In this document: one piece after another, positions 36,083-43,681 of the stretch
Layout of the letters: every line of letters starts with the position of its first letter
Numbering within the stretch: the first letter of the stretch is position 1
Assembly: GCF_029590555.1 (NCBI RefSeq)
Contig: NZ_CP081001.1
Span: 2,948,001-3,012,000, forward strand
Length of the DNA stretch: 64,000 nt
DNA from: Sphingobium sp. V4
GTDB lineage: Bacteria; Pseudomonadota; Alphaproteobacteria; Sphingomonadales; Sphingomonadaceae
Reading direction: 5' to 3'
Notes under the pieces: generated by a model
Database searches by the model: none
Told to the model about the DNA's origin: nothing
Seen by the model: only the letters and a program-made list of their open reading frames with translations
Translations under genes and position numbers: made by a program

Positions 36083-37198
36083 TCAGATATAGGTGCGCAG
36101 GAATTCACCCAGGGCGCAGATGGCCAGGCTCTGGCCATAGGGCATGGAGGTGAGCGCGATGTCCTTGTAGAATTGCTGGGTATCGCCCATCGCGGTGCCG
36201 AAGCTGACCTGCTGCAATTCGCCGCTCTCGTCGATATTGGCCAGCACGCCGCGCACCGCCCTGATGCCGACGTCCTCGTAATGGCGGGGTAGATAGCCCT
36301 TCCGCACGGCCTTCAATATGCCATAGGCGAAACCGGCGGTGGCCGATGCTTCCAGATAGCTGGTCGGATCGACGATCAGCGTGTGCCACAGGCCGGTTTC
36401 CGCGTCCTGCGTTTCGGCGAGCGTCTTCACCTGCGCCGCCAGCGTGTCGATCAGGAAGGTGCGGAAGAAGTCGCCTTCGGGCAGGTCGAGAATCTCGATG
36501 ATCTCGGGAATGGCGATCGTCACCCAGCAATTGCCGCGCGCCCACAGCGCCTCGGCGAAATTGTGGCGGCCGTTGAAGTCCCAGCCGTGGAACCAGAGCC
36601 CGGTCTTCGTATCGAAGAGATATTTGATATGGACCAGGAACTGGCGCTTGGCTTCCTCGATATAGGCGGGGCGGTTCAGCAGCAGGCCAATCTTGGCCAG
36701 CGGCAGGACCGACATCATCAGCGTGTCGTCCCACATCTCGCCCGGATTTTCGTCATTATAGACGATGTGCTGGAACCCGCCTTCCTCGGTCTTGGGCAGG
36801 CCGTCCGGCGCCATCAGCCATTCGGCCCAAGTATCGAGATAGGGGATATAGCGCGGGTCGGGTTCGAACTCATACAGATAGGCGAGCGTGATGAACGGCG
36901 CCATCGTGTTGATATTCTTGGTCGGTGTGCCTTCGGCGAAGCGATCCTCAAACCACTGCTTGATGATCTCCAGCGCCTTGTAGTCGCCGGTCTGCTCGAA
37001 ATAGCGCCACATGCCGAACAGGCCGACGCCATGGGTCCATTCCCATCCGGCCCAGCCCTTGGTGTCGATGATGCGGCCATCTTCCAGATGGAGCAGGAAT
37101 TCGCCGGTCTCGTCCTTGATATTGACGAGATTGTCCATCAGCCGGTCGATGGACTCGACGACCTGCTGGCGCGGTACATCATGATTGAGAGCGGCCAC
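36083..37198 (-). CDS. GH105 unsaturated rhamnogalacturonyl hydrolase
   Basis: A 371-residue alpha/alpha-barrel enzyme that hydrolyses the unsaturated galacturonate from the non-reducing end of rhamnogalacturonan-lyase products. Motifs are GWAGWEWTHGVGLFGMWRY (about residue 45), the catalytic aspartate region MWDDTLMMSVLPLAKIG (about 160), and ALWARGNCWVTIAIPEII (about 215). There is no signal peptide, so it acts in the cytoplasm, feeding KduI and KduD and releasing rhamnose. The start is a GTG with AAGGAG 9 bp upstream, immediately after the GH35 stop codon. Confidence 0.95.
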   Translation of the reverse strand: MAALNHDVPRQQVVESIDRLMDNLVNIKDETGEFLLHLEDGRIIDTKGWAGWEWTHGVGLFGMWRYFEQTGDYKALEIIKQWFEDRFAEGTPTKNINTMAPFITLAYLYEFEPDPRYIPYLDTWAEWLMAPDGLPKTEEGGFQHIVYNDENPGEMWDDTLMMSVLPLAKIGLLLNRPAYIEEAKRQFLVHIKYLFDTKTGLWFHGWDFNGRHNFAEALWARGNCWVTIAIPEIIEILDLPEGDFFRTFLIDTLAAQVKTLAETQDAETGLWHTLIVDPTSYLEASATAGFAYGILKAVRKGYLPRHYEDVGIRAVRGVLANIDESGELQQVSFGTAMGDTQQFYKDIALTSMPYGQSLAICALGEFLRTYI

Positions 37199-40100
37199 TT
37201 ATTTGATCTCCTTGAGGTCTGAAGGTGCATTTGGCGCGGCGACCATCTGCACTGGCAGACCGCCTTTGACGTTGCGTAGGGTGACGAGGCGCACACTTTC
37301 GAGCGCATCGCCCGGCGCGCCGTCGGACGTGACGGCAAGCGCGATCTGGTTCCGGCCCCGGTGGTTCAATATGCCTTCGGGAATGGGGAAGGTGCGTTGC
37401 GGGCCGACATGGGCGATGAACTGGCCCATGTTCCAGCCATTGACGAAGATCAGCACGCGATAGCGGACCGGCGAGCGCGGCTTTTCGGAATCGCCGAAGC
37501 TCAGGCCGATGGTGGCGTCCTGCCCCTTGGGAAGGTTCAGCGCGAAGCTGGTGCGGTACCAGCTGGTTCCGGCCTCCGCATGGGTCGCGGGGACGCTGGC
37601 CTTGGTCCATGCGCTGTCGTTGAAGCCGGGCAGGTGCCAGCCCTTGCGCTCGCCAAAGAGGCCGCCATTGTTGGCGGGGCCACGGGCGGTGTCGGGCAGA
37701 TCCTCGCCGCCTTGCTTGCCCTGGATCTTCCATGCGATCGGCACGGCGAAGCTGCGACCGCTGGGACCGCCTTCCAGCGAGGCGGAGATCAGGCCGCGCG
37801 CTTCCTTGTGGAAATCGTCGCTGTCCAGATCCCAGTTATGGCCGTTGTTGCGGACCATGACCGATATGACATGCTCGCCGGGTGCCTGTGCCTCGGCGGG
37901 CAGGGTGAAGCGCGCGGTGCCGGTGGTGATCGGGCGGGGCAGGCCGCCGGGCGTTTCGCCTTCGCCGATGAACTTGCCGTCGACCCAGACTTGCACCAGC
38001 CCCGAACCGCCCGCGCCATAATAGAGCGAGAGCGCCCTGGCGTCGGGCGAGCCGGTGAAGCGGCCGCGATACCAGACGTCGCCGTCATGGAAGCCATAGG
38101 CGTCCATGCTCATGTTGGGCTGGCCATCGGGCCGGGCGGTGATGCTGGCATAGGACCGGTTGTCGACCGCCTGCCATGCGCTGTCGTCGAAGGCCGGATC
38201 GGCTTCGGGCGATCCCTTGGCCATGCGCCAGTCGGTGAGCGCCGGCAGGGTAACGTCGCCGGGACCGGTGAGCGGCTGCACGGCGGCGAGGCTGCCGATC
38301 GCTGTCGATTTGGTTGCTACCTTCGCGCCGTTCCATGTGATGGACCGAACCGCCCTGGAGGCCCAGATTTCGAGCGGGCTGGCCTCGGCAGTATCGCCGG
38401 TCAGCGCCAGCGTTCCGCCCTTGCCGACTGCGCTGCGGACCAGCGCGGGACCGCGCACCAGCACATCCTGTTCGCGCCAGTAGCGCGCGCCTTCCGCCTC
38501 GTCGGCGAGAATCAGCGTCAACGGCGGACGATCGCCGCCCTCGACCCGCACGACCGCGCGGCCCCGATGGGTGTAGCTGAGCTTGAGGTCGCCCTTCGCA
38601 GCGTCGAAGGCGCTGGTCGCGCTGCCTTCCAGCACCGTCACCCTGGGCGCGGAAGCGTAGCGCAGCACCGTCTCGCCAGGCTCCCCGGCGCGGCCGTAGA
38701 AGAGGACCAGGTCGGCCTTGTCGATGACCTGCGCGGACTGGAGTTCGGAGGTCGAATAGACCAGCCGCTGCCCGCCCAGCGTCACGCCCGCGACCAGCCA
38801 TTTCGCGTCGAAGCCGTTCAATTGCATCGGCACGGTATAGCGGCCATCGGGCAGGTCGGCGGTGAAGCTGAAGCTGTCGCTGGTCTGCCCGTTGGATGGC
38901 TTGTGCGTCACCATCAGGAAGCGCGCGTCCGTTTCCGGGCTTTTATTATGATAGACCTGGATATTGGGTGAACTGATCGCCGGTGTCCCTGCCGGGATCA
39001 TCCCCGCCATGTCGGGGACGGAGGCGATCAGGCCGCCCAGCTGCTTCATCTCCAGCGCCTTTTCCCGTACCTCGCGTGGTTCGGAGATGGCGGAGCCATA
39101 ATCATAGCTGGTGAACACCACGGGCGCAGGCAGCCAGCCCCAGCTGGTGCCGCCATAGCCCATGTAGAAGCTCTGGATGCCAATGCCGTTGGCGAGGTTG
39201 GTGCCGTAGAAGACGCGCTGGAACCGCTTGCCGCGCTGGACCGCGTTGCACTCATAGCCGCCGTTCGATCCCCAATAGTCGAACCAGCCGCCGCCGAACT
39301 CGGCAAGGAAGCCCGGCGTATCGGGCGATGCGGATGCGCCGCCCTTCGCCCCGCCGGGACCATAAAAGCCCCAGTCGGGCGCGGCCGACCCGCGCGTCGG
39401 CTGGCCGGTGACGGTGCAGGTGCCGCCGGGATAGCCGTCGAACGCATACATGTCGTTGGGGCCGTGGACGACCTTCTCGACCTTGCTGCTTGCCGGCGAC
39501 CAGTAGCCGTTGCGGCCCTGGTCGTTATGGAACAGCGGCACGGTAATGCCGTCGGCGCGGGCCTTGGCATAGAGATGATCCATGTAGCGACGCTGCGCCG
39601 GGGTGGTCATCGCCAGCTCATTCTCGATCTGGTGCAGGATGACGCCATATTTGCGCCTGGGATCAGTGTTGATCTGGTGCTTCGCGATGATCGCGTTGAC
39701 CTTGGTCAGCCATTCGTCGGCGGCCGCCAGATAATCGGGATCGTCGGTGCGGGCGCGGGCGCGCTGGTTGACCAGCCAGCCGGGAAAGCCGCCGCGCGAC
39801 AGTTCGGCATTCACATAGGGACCGGCGCGGGTGATGACGTAGAGGCCTTCCTCCTCCGCAATGGTCAGCAGCCGGTCGATGTCGCGGATGCCGGAGAAGT
39901 CGTACACGCCCTTTTTCGGGCTGTGGAAACCCCAGTCGAAATAGACGGCGACGCTGTTGAAGCCGCTGGCCTTCATCTTCTGGAGGATGTCGCGCCACAG
40001 ATCGGGCGAGGGCAGGCGGAAATGGTGGAATTCGGACGACCAGATCACCATCCGCTTGCCGTCGATCATCAGCGACCGGGCGTCATAGGAGACGCGGCCG

Positions 40101-40207
40101 AAGGTCTTGACCGGCGCGGACAGATTGGCGGTGGGCTTCGCCTGCTGTGCGAGCAGCGGCGTGGCCAGCATGGTGCCAAGGGCGAGGGCGGCGATGAGGG
40201 AGCGCAT
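37199..40207 (-). CDS. Large GH35 beta-galactosidase, secreted
   Basis: A 1002-residue exported beta-galactosidase with a signal peptide (residues 1-20). The GH35 barrel occupies about residues 35-400: WSSEFHHFRLPSPDLWRDIL, RAGPYVNAELSRGGFPGW, acid/base glutamate in HQIENELAM (about 195) and nucleophile glutamate in FLAEFGGG (about 302). The C-terminal half contains beta-sandwich modules including jelly-roll-like repeats (WYRGRF, SWYRTSF). It follows rhaM by 10 bp and is directly followed by GH105. Compared with the 795-residue GH35 at 13507-15894 it has an unrelated C-terminal half, so the two likely differ in substrate length or linkage. Confidence 0.92.
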   Translation of the reverse strand: MRSLIAALALGTMLATPLLAQQAKPTANLSAPVKTFGRVSYDARSLMIDGKRMVIWSSEFHHFRLPSPDLWRDILQKMKASGFNSVAVYFDWGFHSPKKGVYDFSGIRDIDRLLTIAEEEGLYVITRAGPYVNAELSRGGFPGWLVNQRARARTDDPDYLAAADEWLTKVNAIIAKHQINTDPRRKYGVILHQIENELAMTTPAQRRYMDHLYAKARADGITVPLFHNDQGRNGYWSPASSKVEKVVHGPNDMYAFDGYPGGTCTVTGQPTRGSAAPDWGFYGPGGAKGGASASPDTPGFLAEFGGGWFDYWGSNGGYECNAVQRGKRFQRVFYGTNLANGIGIQSFYMGYGGTSWGWLPAPVVFTSYDYGSAISEPREVREKALEMKQLGGLIASVPDMAGMIPAGTPAISSPNIQVYHNKSPETDARFLMVTHKPSNGQTSDSFSFTADLPDGRYTVPMQLNGFDAKWLVAGVTLGGQRLVYSTSELQSAQVIDKADLVLFYGRAGEPGETVLRYASAPRVTVLEGSATSAFDAAKGDLKLSYTHRGRAVVRVEGGDRPPLTLILADEAEGARYWREQDVLVRGPALVRSAVGKGGTLALTGDTAEASPLEIWASRAVRSITWNGAKVATKSTAIGSLAAVQPLTGPGDVTLPALTDWRMAKGSPEADPAFDDSAWQAVDNRSYASITARPDGQPNMSMDAYGFHDGDVWYRGRFTGSPDARALSLYYGAGGSGLVQVWVDGKFIGEGETPGGLPRPITTGTARFTLPAEAQAPGEHVISVMVRNNGHNWDLDSDDFHKEARGLISASLEGGPSGRSFAVPIAWKIQGKQGGEDLPDTARGPANNGGLFGERKGWHLPGFNDSAWTKASVPATHAEAGTSWYRTSFALNLPKGQDATIGLSFGDSEKPRSPVRYRVLIFVNGWNMGQFIAHVGPQRTFPIPEGILNHRGRNQIALAVTSDGAPGDALESVRLVTLRNVKGGLPVQMVAAPNAPSDLKEIK

Positions 40208-40217
40208 GGAAGCCGGA

Positions 40218-40532
40218 TCAGTCCATATGGAACAGCAGGGGGAGCGGCCATTCCTTCGGCTGGTTGCTGGGCTGCACCTCCATTAGCGGCGCCATATAGT
40301 CCCACCAGCGCCCCATCACCGGATGATCGGGCAGCGTTTCGCGGCTGTTGTCTTCTCGCAGCTTGAGCACTGCGAACAGGCTTAGCGTCTCTTCGTCGAG
40401 GAAGATCGAATAGTCGTAGATACCCGAATCGGACAGCAAAGTGGACAGTTCGGGCCAGATTTCGTCATGACGCCGCCGATATTCCTCGACCACGCCGGGC
40501 TTCAGCTGCATCTTGAAGGCGTGGACAGTCAT
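40218..40532 (-). CDS. rhaM: L-rhamnose mutarotase RhaM
   Basis: A 104-residue cytoplasmic enzyme that interconverts the alpha and beta anomers of L-rhamnose. The family pattern is complete: AFKMQLKPGVVEEYRRRHDEIWPEL, SIFLDEETLSLFAVLKL and HPVMGRWWDYMAPLM with its tandem tryptophans and a C-terminal PLPLLFHMD. It should supply the anomer used by the rhamnose dehydrogenase. It is the first gene behind the three tandem operator-like sites at 40548-40601 and probably leads the rhaM-GH35-GH105-symporter transcript. Confidence 0.96.
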   Translation of the reverse strand: MTVHAFKMQLKPGVVEEYRRRHDEIWPELSTLLSDSGIYDYSIFLDEETLSLFAVLKLREDNSRETLPDHPVMGRWWDYMAPLMEVQPSNQPKEWPLPLLFHMD

Positions 40533-40547
40533 GGCATCCCCTCGTGA

Positions 40548-40561
40548 ACCATATTATGGAA
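40548..40561 (-). promoter_or_regulatory. Operator-like palindrome upstream of rhaM, site 1 of 3
   Basis: On the minus strand TTCCATAATATGGT fits TYCCA-N5-TGGW exactly; its core CCATA-T-TATGG is a perfect palindrome. It lies 15 bp upstream of the rhaM start. Confidence 0.5.
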
Positions 40562-40567
40562 CTTAAG

Positions 40568-40581
40568 ACCTATATTTGGTA
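40568..40581 (-). promoter_or_regulatory. Operator-like palindrome upstream of rhaM, site 2 of 3
   Basis: On the minus strand TACCAAATATAGGT fits the consensus with A at position 2 and A instead of T before GG. It begins exactly 20 bp after site 1. Confidence 0.42.
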
Positions 40582-40587
40582 ACATCG

Positions 40588-40601
40588 TCCCACATATTAG
40601 T
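40588..40601 (+). promoter_or_regulatory. Operator-like palindrome upstream of rhaM, site 3 of 3
   Basis: TCCCACATATTAGT fits TYCCA-N5-T in full and diverges in the first G of the right arm. It begins exactly 20 bp after site 2 and touches the stop codon of the GH28 gene. Confidence 0.42.
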
Positions 40602-42118
40602 CAATTGCCCAGTGGCGTGCGGCGCAGCGTCAATCCCGGCACATCATCGAATGCGAAGGGTGGGCGCGCGTCGGCCGTCATGGTTTCCGCCGTGAAATGG
40701 TCGATCGTCAGTCGTTCGGCATGGCGCGCCCAGAGCGCCCAGCTGGGCAGGATTCCGAACATGCTCGGTTCGGGATAGGCGTCCGCCAGTTCCGCGGGCG
40801 CGCGCGCCGCATCCGTCGCCGTGCCGCCGCCGCGATAGACGAGGTGGATGTCGCGCAGCGTCACGTCGGCGATGCGATGGCCGGGCAGGCCGGCGATGGC
40901 GGCGGGAAAGCGATGGTCGATGCCGCGCGCGTCGACATCGCTGATTTCGACATGGCGCACCGCGCCGATGCCCGTTCCCTCCGGCCCGCGCCGGCGATCC
41001 CCCAGCCGCAGGAAGAGCGGCGCCGTGGTCACGTCCCGCATGGTGAGGCGGCGGGCGACGATATTCTCCATGACGCCCCCGTCCACCGTTTCCAGCGCCA
41101 GCCCGCGGCAGCGGGTGAAGCGGCAATCCTCGATGCGGACATTGCGGTAACCGCCATTGCTTTCGGTGCCGAGCTTGATGCGGCCGGTCACCCTGTCGCG
41201 ATCGGGCGCCAGCTGCTGAGTCGTTCGGCGCGTGCCGTCGATCAGCGATCCCATGTCGTAGCCCGACACGTCGCAGTCGCGGATCAGGATATTGTCCGAC
41301 GCGATGGCGCGGCCGAGCGCATGGCTGCTTTTCAGCACGATGGCGTCGTCATTGGGCGAATTGACGCGGCAGCGTTCCACCACCACGTCGCGCACGCAAT
41401 CGAGGTCGATGCCGTCGCGGTCGGTGTCGATCGTCAGCCCGTCGATCCGCAGCCCCCGCGTGCCGGTGGCGAGGATCGCGAAATGCCCCCCCTTCAGGAT
41501 GGTGAAGCCCGACAGATGGATGTCGCGGCCGTTTTTGAAGGCGATCGCCTTGTTGCCCAGCCCCTGCATGGCGGCGGCGTCGGGTTCCAGAGCGGCGATC
41601 TGGGCGTCCGTCATGCCCCGCATCGACAAGGGCCGCTCGCCTGCCTGCTTCTTCCAGCGTGCGCCGGGGCCGTCGCGGGTCAGGCCGATGCCGTGGATCA
41701 TGCCCGGCCCGGTGATCGCCACCTGTTCCACCGCGTCGCCCCAGATCAGGCTGTTGCGCCAGTGGCTGTGGCCGAAATCCTGGTACAACTGGTCGATGCC
41801 GGTTTCCGGAAGGTCATAGCGTCCGGCGTGGCGGGCGGGATCGGCCGCCTCGATCACCGCGCCTTCGCCGAGCAACAGCGTGACATGGCTGCGCAGGCGG
41901 ATGGAAAAGCAGAGATAGCGCCCGCGTGGCAGGACGACCGTACCGCCGCCGCTGCGCGACGCTGCCTCGATCGCGGCGTTGATCGCGCCGCTGTCGATCG
42001 CGACGCCATCGCCGCGGGCGCCGAAATCGCGACTGTCGAAGCGGCGCGCGGCCTGGGCCGGAAAGGGGAGGGCAGCCAGCGTCATTCCCAGAAACATATC
42101 GCGGCGGCTGATGGTCAT
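40601..42118 (-). CDS. GH28 polygalacturonase-family enzyme, secreted
   Basis: A 505-residue right-handed beta-helix glycosidase. A signal (SRRDMFLGMTLAALPFPAQA, about residues 3-22) suggests Tat or Sec export. The GH28 active-site region is recognisable as IDTDRDGIDLD (about residue 230), SPNDDAIVLKS with the double aspartate (about 250), and GTESNGGYRNVRIEDC in place of the canonical GHG/RIK area (about 310-325). GH28 members act on homogalacturonan or hydrolyse rhamnogalacturonan; context favours rhamnogalacturonan or unsaturated oligomers. It starts 4 bp after the CE12 stop and so is co-transcribed with it. Confidence 0.88.
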   Translation of the reverse strand: MTISRRDMFLGMTLAALPFPAQAARRFDSRDFGARGDGVAIDSGAINAAIEAASRSGGGTVVLPRGRYLCFSIRLRSHVTLLLGEGAVIEAADPARHAGRYDLPETGIDQLYQDFGHSHWRNSLIWGDAVEQVAITGPGMIHGIGLTRDGPGARWKKQAGERPLSMRGMTDAQIAALEPDAAAMQGLGNKAIAFKNGRDIHLSGFTILKGGHFAILATGTRGLRIDGLTIDTDRDGIDLDCVRDVVVERCRVNSPNDDAIVLKSSHALGRAIASDNILIRDCDVSGYDMGSLIDGTRRTTQQLAPDRDRVTGRIKLGTESNGGYRNVRIEDCRFTRCRGLALETVDGGVMENIVARRLTMRDVTTAPLFLRLGDRRRGPEGTGIGAVRHVEISDVDARGIDHRFPAAIAGLPGHRIADVTLRDIHLVYRGGGTATDAARAPAELADAYPEPSMFGILPSWALWARHAERLTIDHFTAETMTADARPPFAFDDVPGLTLRRTPLGN

Positions 42119-42122
42119 GGCT

Positions 42123-43328
42123 CTAGCTGCCGGCCGGGCGCTGATCGCTGTGGATCAGGCTGGGGACGATCGCCGCCTGCGCGGCGGTCGGGGGCTTGGC
42201 CGGGACGAAGGCCGGGGCGGTCACATGGCCCGCCAGTGCGGGAATCTGTGCCTTGATCCGCTGCGCCACCGCGTTGGCCAGGAGCCAGGCCCCATAATTA
42301 TTGTGATGCGTCTTGTCGGCGCCGCCATCGTTGAAGGCGGTCGGCGCGACGTCCGGTCCGAGCGCCTCGTAGATCGCCCGACTGTCGGCATTGAGGTCGA
42401 TCAGCGGCACGCCTTCGTCCGCCGCCAGCTTGCGCACGGCGGCGGCATAGACGCCGAGTGTCTCCCTAATTCTGCCCTGCGCATCGAAATTGCGGCGTTC
42501 GGGCGACGTCACCAGCACCGGATGGGCGCCGCGCCGCCGCGCTTCGGCCATGTAGGTCCGCAGATAGGCGGGATAGGTGATGGCCGCGTCGGCATAGGTT
42601 TGCGGCCATTCCTGCTTCTGGTCATTATGGCCGAACTGGAGGAACAGAAAGTCGCCAGGCTTCATGTTCGACAGCAGCTTGTCGAAGCGCAGGTCGGTGA
42701 GGAAGGATTTGAGCGTCGCGCCAGACTTGGCGTGATTGGCGACGGCGACCCCGTCGTCCAGCAGTGCGGGCAGCATCTGGCCCCAGCTTGCGGCCGGTTC
42801 GGCGAACTGGTCGGTCACGGTGGAATCACCGGCCAGATAGAGCGTCGGTGCCTCCACCGGGGCGATCGTCACCGACGCGACCTGCGGCTTGCCCAAAAAT
42901 TCGAGCGTCAGCTTGTCGTCCCACGTATATTCCTGCCCATCGCGGGGCGAGAGCCGCACCTGCTGCCCGCCCGGCGCATTGGCGGGCGGCGGCGGCAGGG
43001 CGGGCGTGCGGACATTCACCAGGAAGCTGCGCTCGACAAACTGCCCCTTGCGGGTCGCGACGTTGCGCAGCATCAACCGCCGCGCCTCCGCCTTGACCGT
43101 GGTGTTGCCTGCGCTGCGGGTATCGCCCAGCCGCACCGTGACCCGGTAATTGCCTTCGGGCAGCGCCACCGAGAAGAGATAGGCCGTTTCTGTGCCGCCC
43201 GGTTCCATGCCATGGCCGCCAGCCTGATAGCTCTGCCGGCGCAGCGGAGACGCATTGCCCAGATCGAATGTCAGGGGTGTGGGCGCGGCCGCCGCAGCCA
43301 TGATGAGGAGGAGCGGCGTCAGCGGCAT
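42123..43328 (-). CDS. CE12-type rhamnogalacturonan acetylesterase with N-terminal beta domain
   Basis: A 401-residue secreted acetylesterase. A signal peptide (about residues 1-16) is followed by an N-terminal galactose-binding-like domain of about 130 residues (LTFDLGNASPLRRQ, YLFSVALPEGNYRVTVRLGD) and then the CE12 SGNH domain: LAGDSTVTDQ (about residue 165), NHAKSGATLKSF, LQFGHNDQKQEWP (about 230) and the Asp-Lys-Thr-His-His set in GGADKTHHNNYG (about 345). It heads the minus-strand operon with GH28 and faces the TonB-dependent receptor across a 353-bp control region. The added domain is absent from the shorter CE12 protein at 21514-22320. Confidence 0.92.
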   Translation of the reverse strand: MPLTPLLLIMAAAAAPTPLTFDLGNASPLRRQSYQAGGHGMEPGGTETAYLFSVALPEGNYRVTVRLGDTRSAGNTTVKAEARRLMLRNVATRKGQFVERSFLVNVRTPALPPPPANAPGGQQVRLSPRDGQEYTWDDKLTLEFLGKPQVASVTIAPVEAPTLYLAGDSTVTDQFAEPAASWGQMLPALLDDGVAVANHAKSGATLKSFLTDLRFDKLLSNMKPGDFLFLQFGHNDQKQEWPQTYADAAITYPAYLRTYMAEARRRGAHPVLVTSPERRNFDAQGRIRETLGVYAAAVRKLAADEGVPLIDLNADSRAIYEALGPDVAPTAFNDGGADKTHHNNYGAWLLANAVAQRIKAQIPALAGHVTAPAFVPAKPPTAAQAAIVPSLIHSDQRPAGS

Positions 43329-43479
43329 GGCGCGATGACCCTGTCAGCGAACAGGAAAATGGGGGAATGCGCCGCGATGGACGCATTCCCCCAAGCCGAC
43401 CGCCCGTGCAGAGGCGGCGATTCCTGCGGCCCACGCCGAACAGGAGCAAGCGGGGCCAACTTCCTCAAGGGATTCTCCG

Positions 43480-43493
43480 TCCCATAAAATAGA
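43480..43493 (+). promoter_or_regulatory. Operator-like palindrome, receptor/CE12 region, site 1
   Basis: TCCCATAAAATAGA matches TYCCA-N5-T with AGA in place of GGW at the right. It is 152 bp upstream of the CE12 start and about 190 bp upstream of the receptor gene. Confidence 0.42.
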
Positions 43494-43500
43494 TTGGAGG

Positions 43501-43514
43501 ACCATATGGCGGGA
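43501..43514 (-). promoter_or_regulatory. Operator-like palindrome, receptor/CE12 region, site 2
   Basis: On the minus strand TCCCGCCATATGGT matches the consensus except G at position 5. It starts 21 bp after site 1, close to two helical turns. Confidence 0.42.
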
Positions 43515-43681
43515 CTTGTTATCTCGCAAGACCCTTGTTCCTTAACCATAATGTTTTTCACAATGTGGCACTTACGATCACATAATGATTTTTCTGGCCA
43601 AAGAGCAGCGAATCCGGTACAATGAGCGACAGTTCCACATAGTGGGGCATCCGGCAAGAACCGGACAAAGGGGAGGATATT

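Larger units (their letters stand above)
43329..43681. promoter_or_regulatory. Divergent control region between CE12/GH28 and the TonB-dependent receptor
   Basis: This 353-bp gap has no convincing gene. The half nearer CE12 is GC-rich. The half nearer the receptor is AT-rich and holds two operator-like sites (43480-43493 and 43501-43514) and AT-rich blocks around 43540-43600 that could contain promoters, though no -35/-10 pair is clear. GGGGAGG at 43672-43678 is the receptor's ribosome binding site. Confidence 0.6.
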
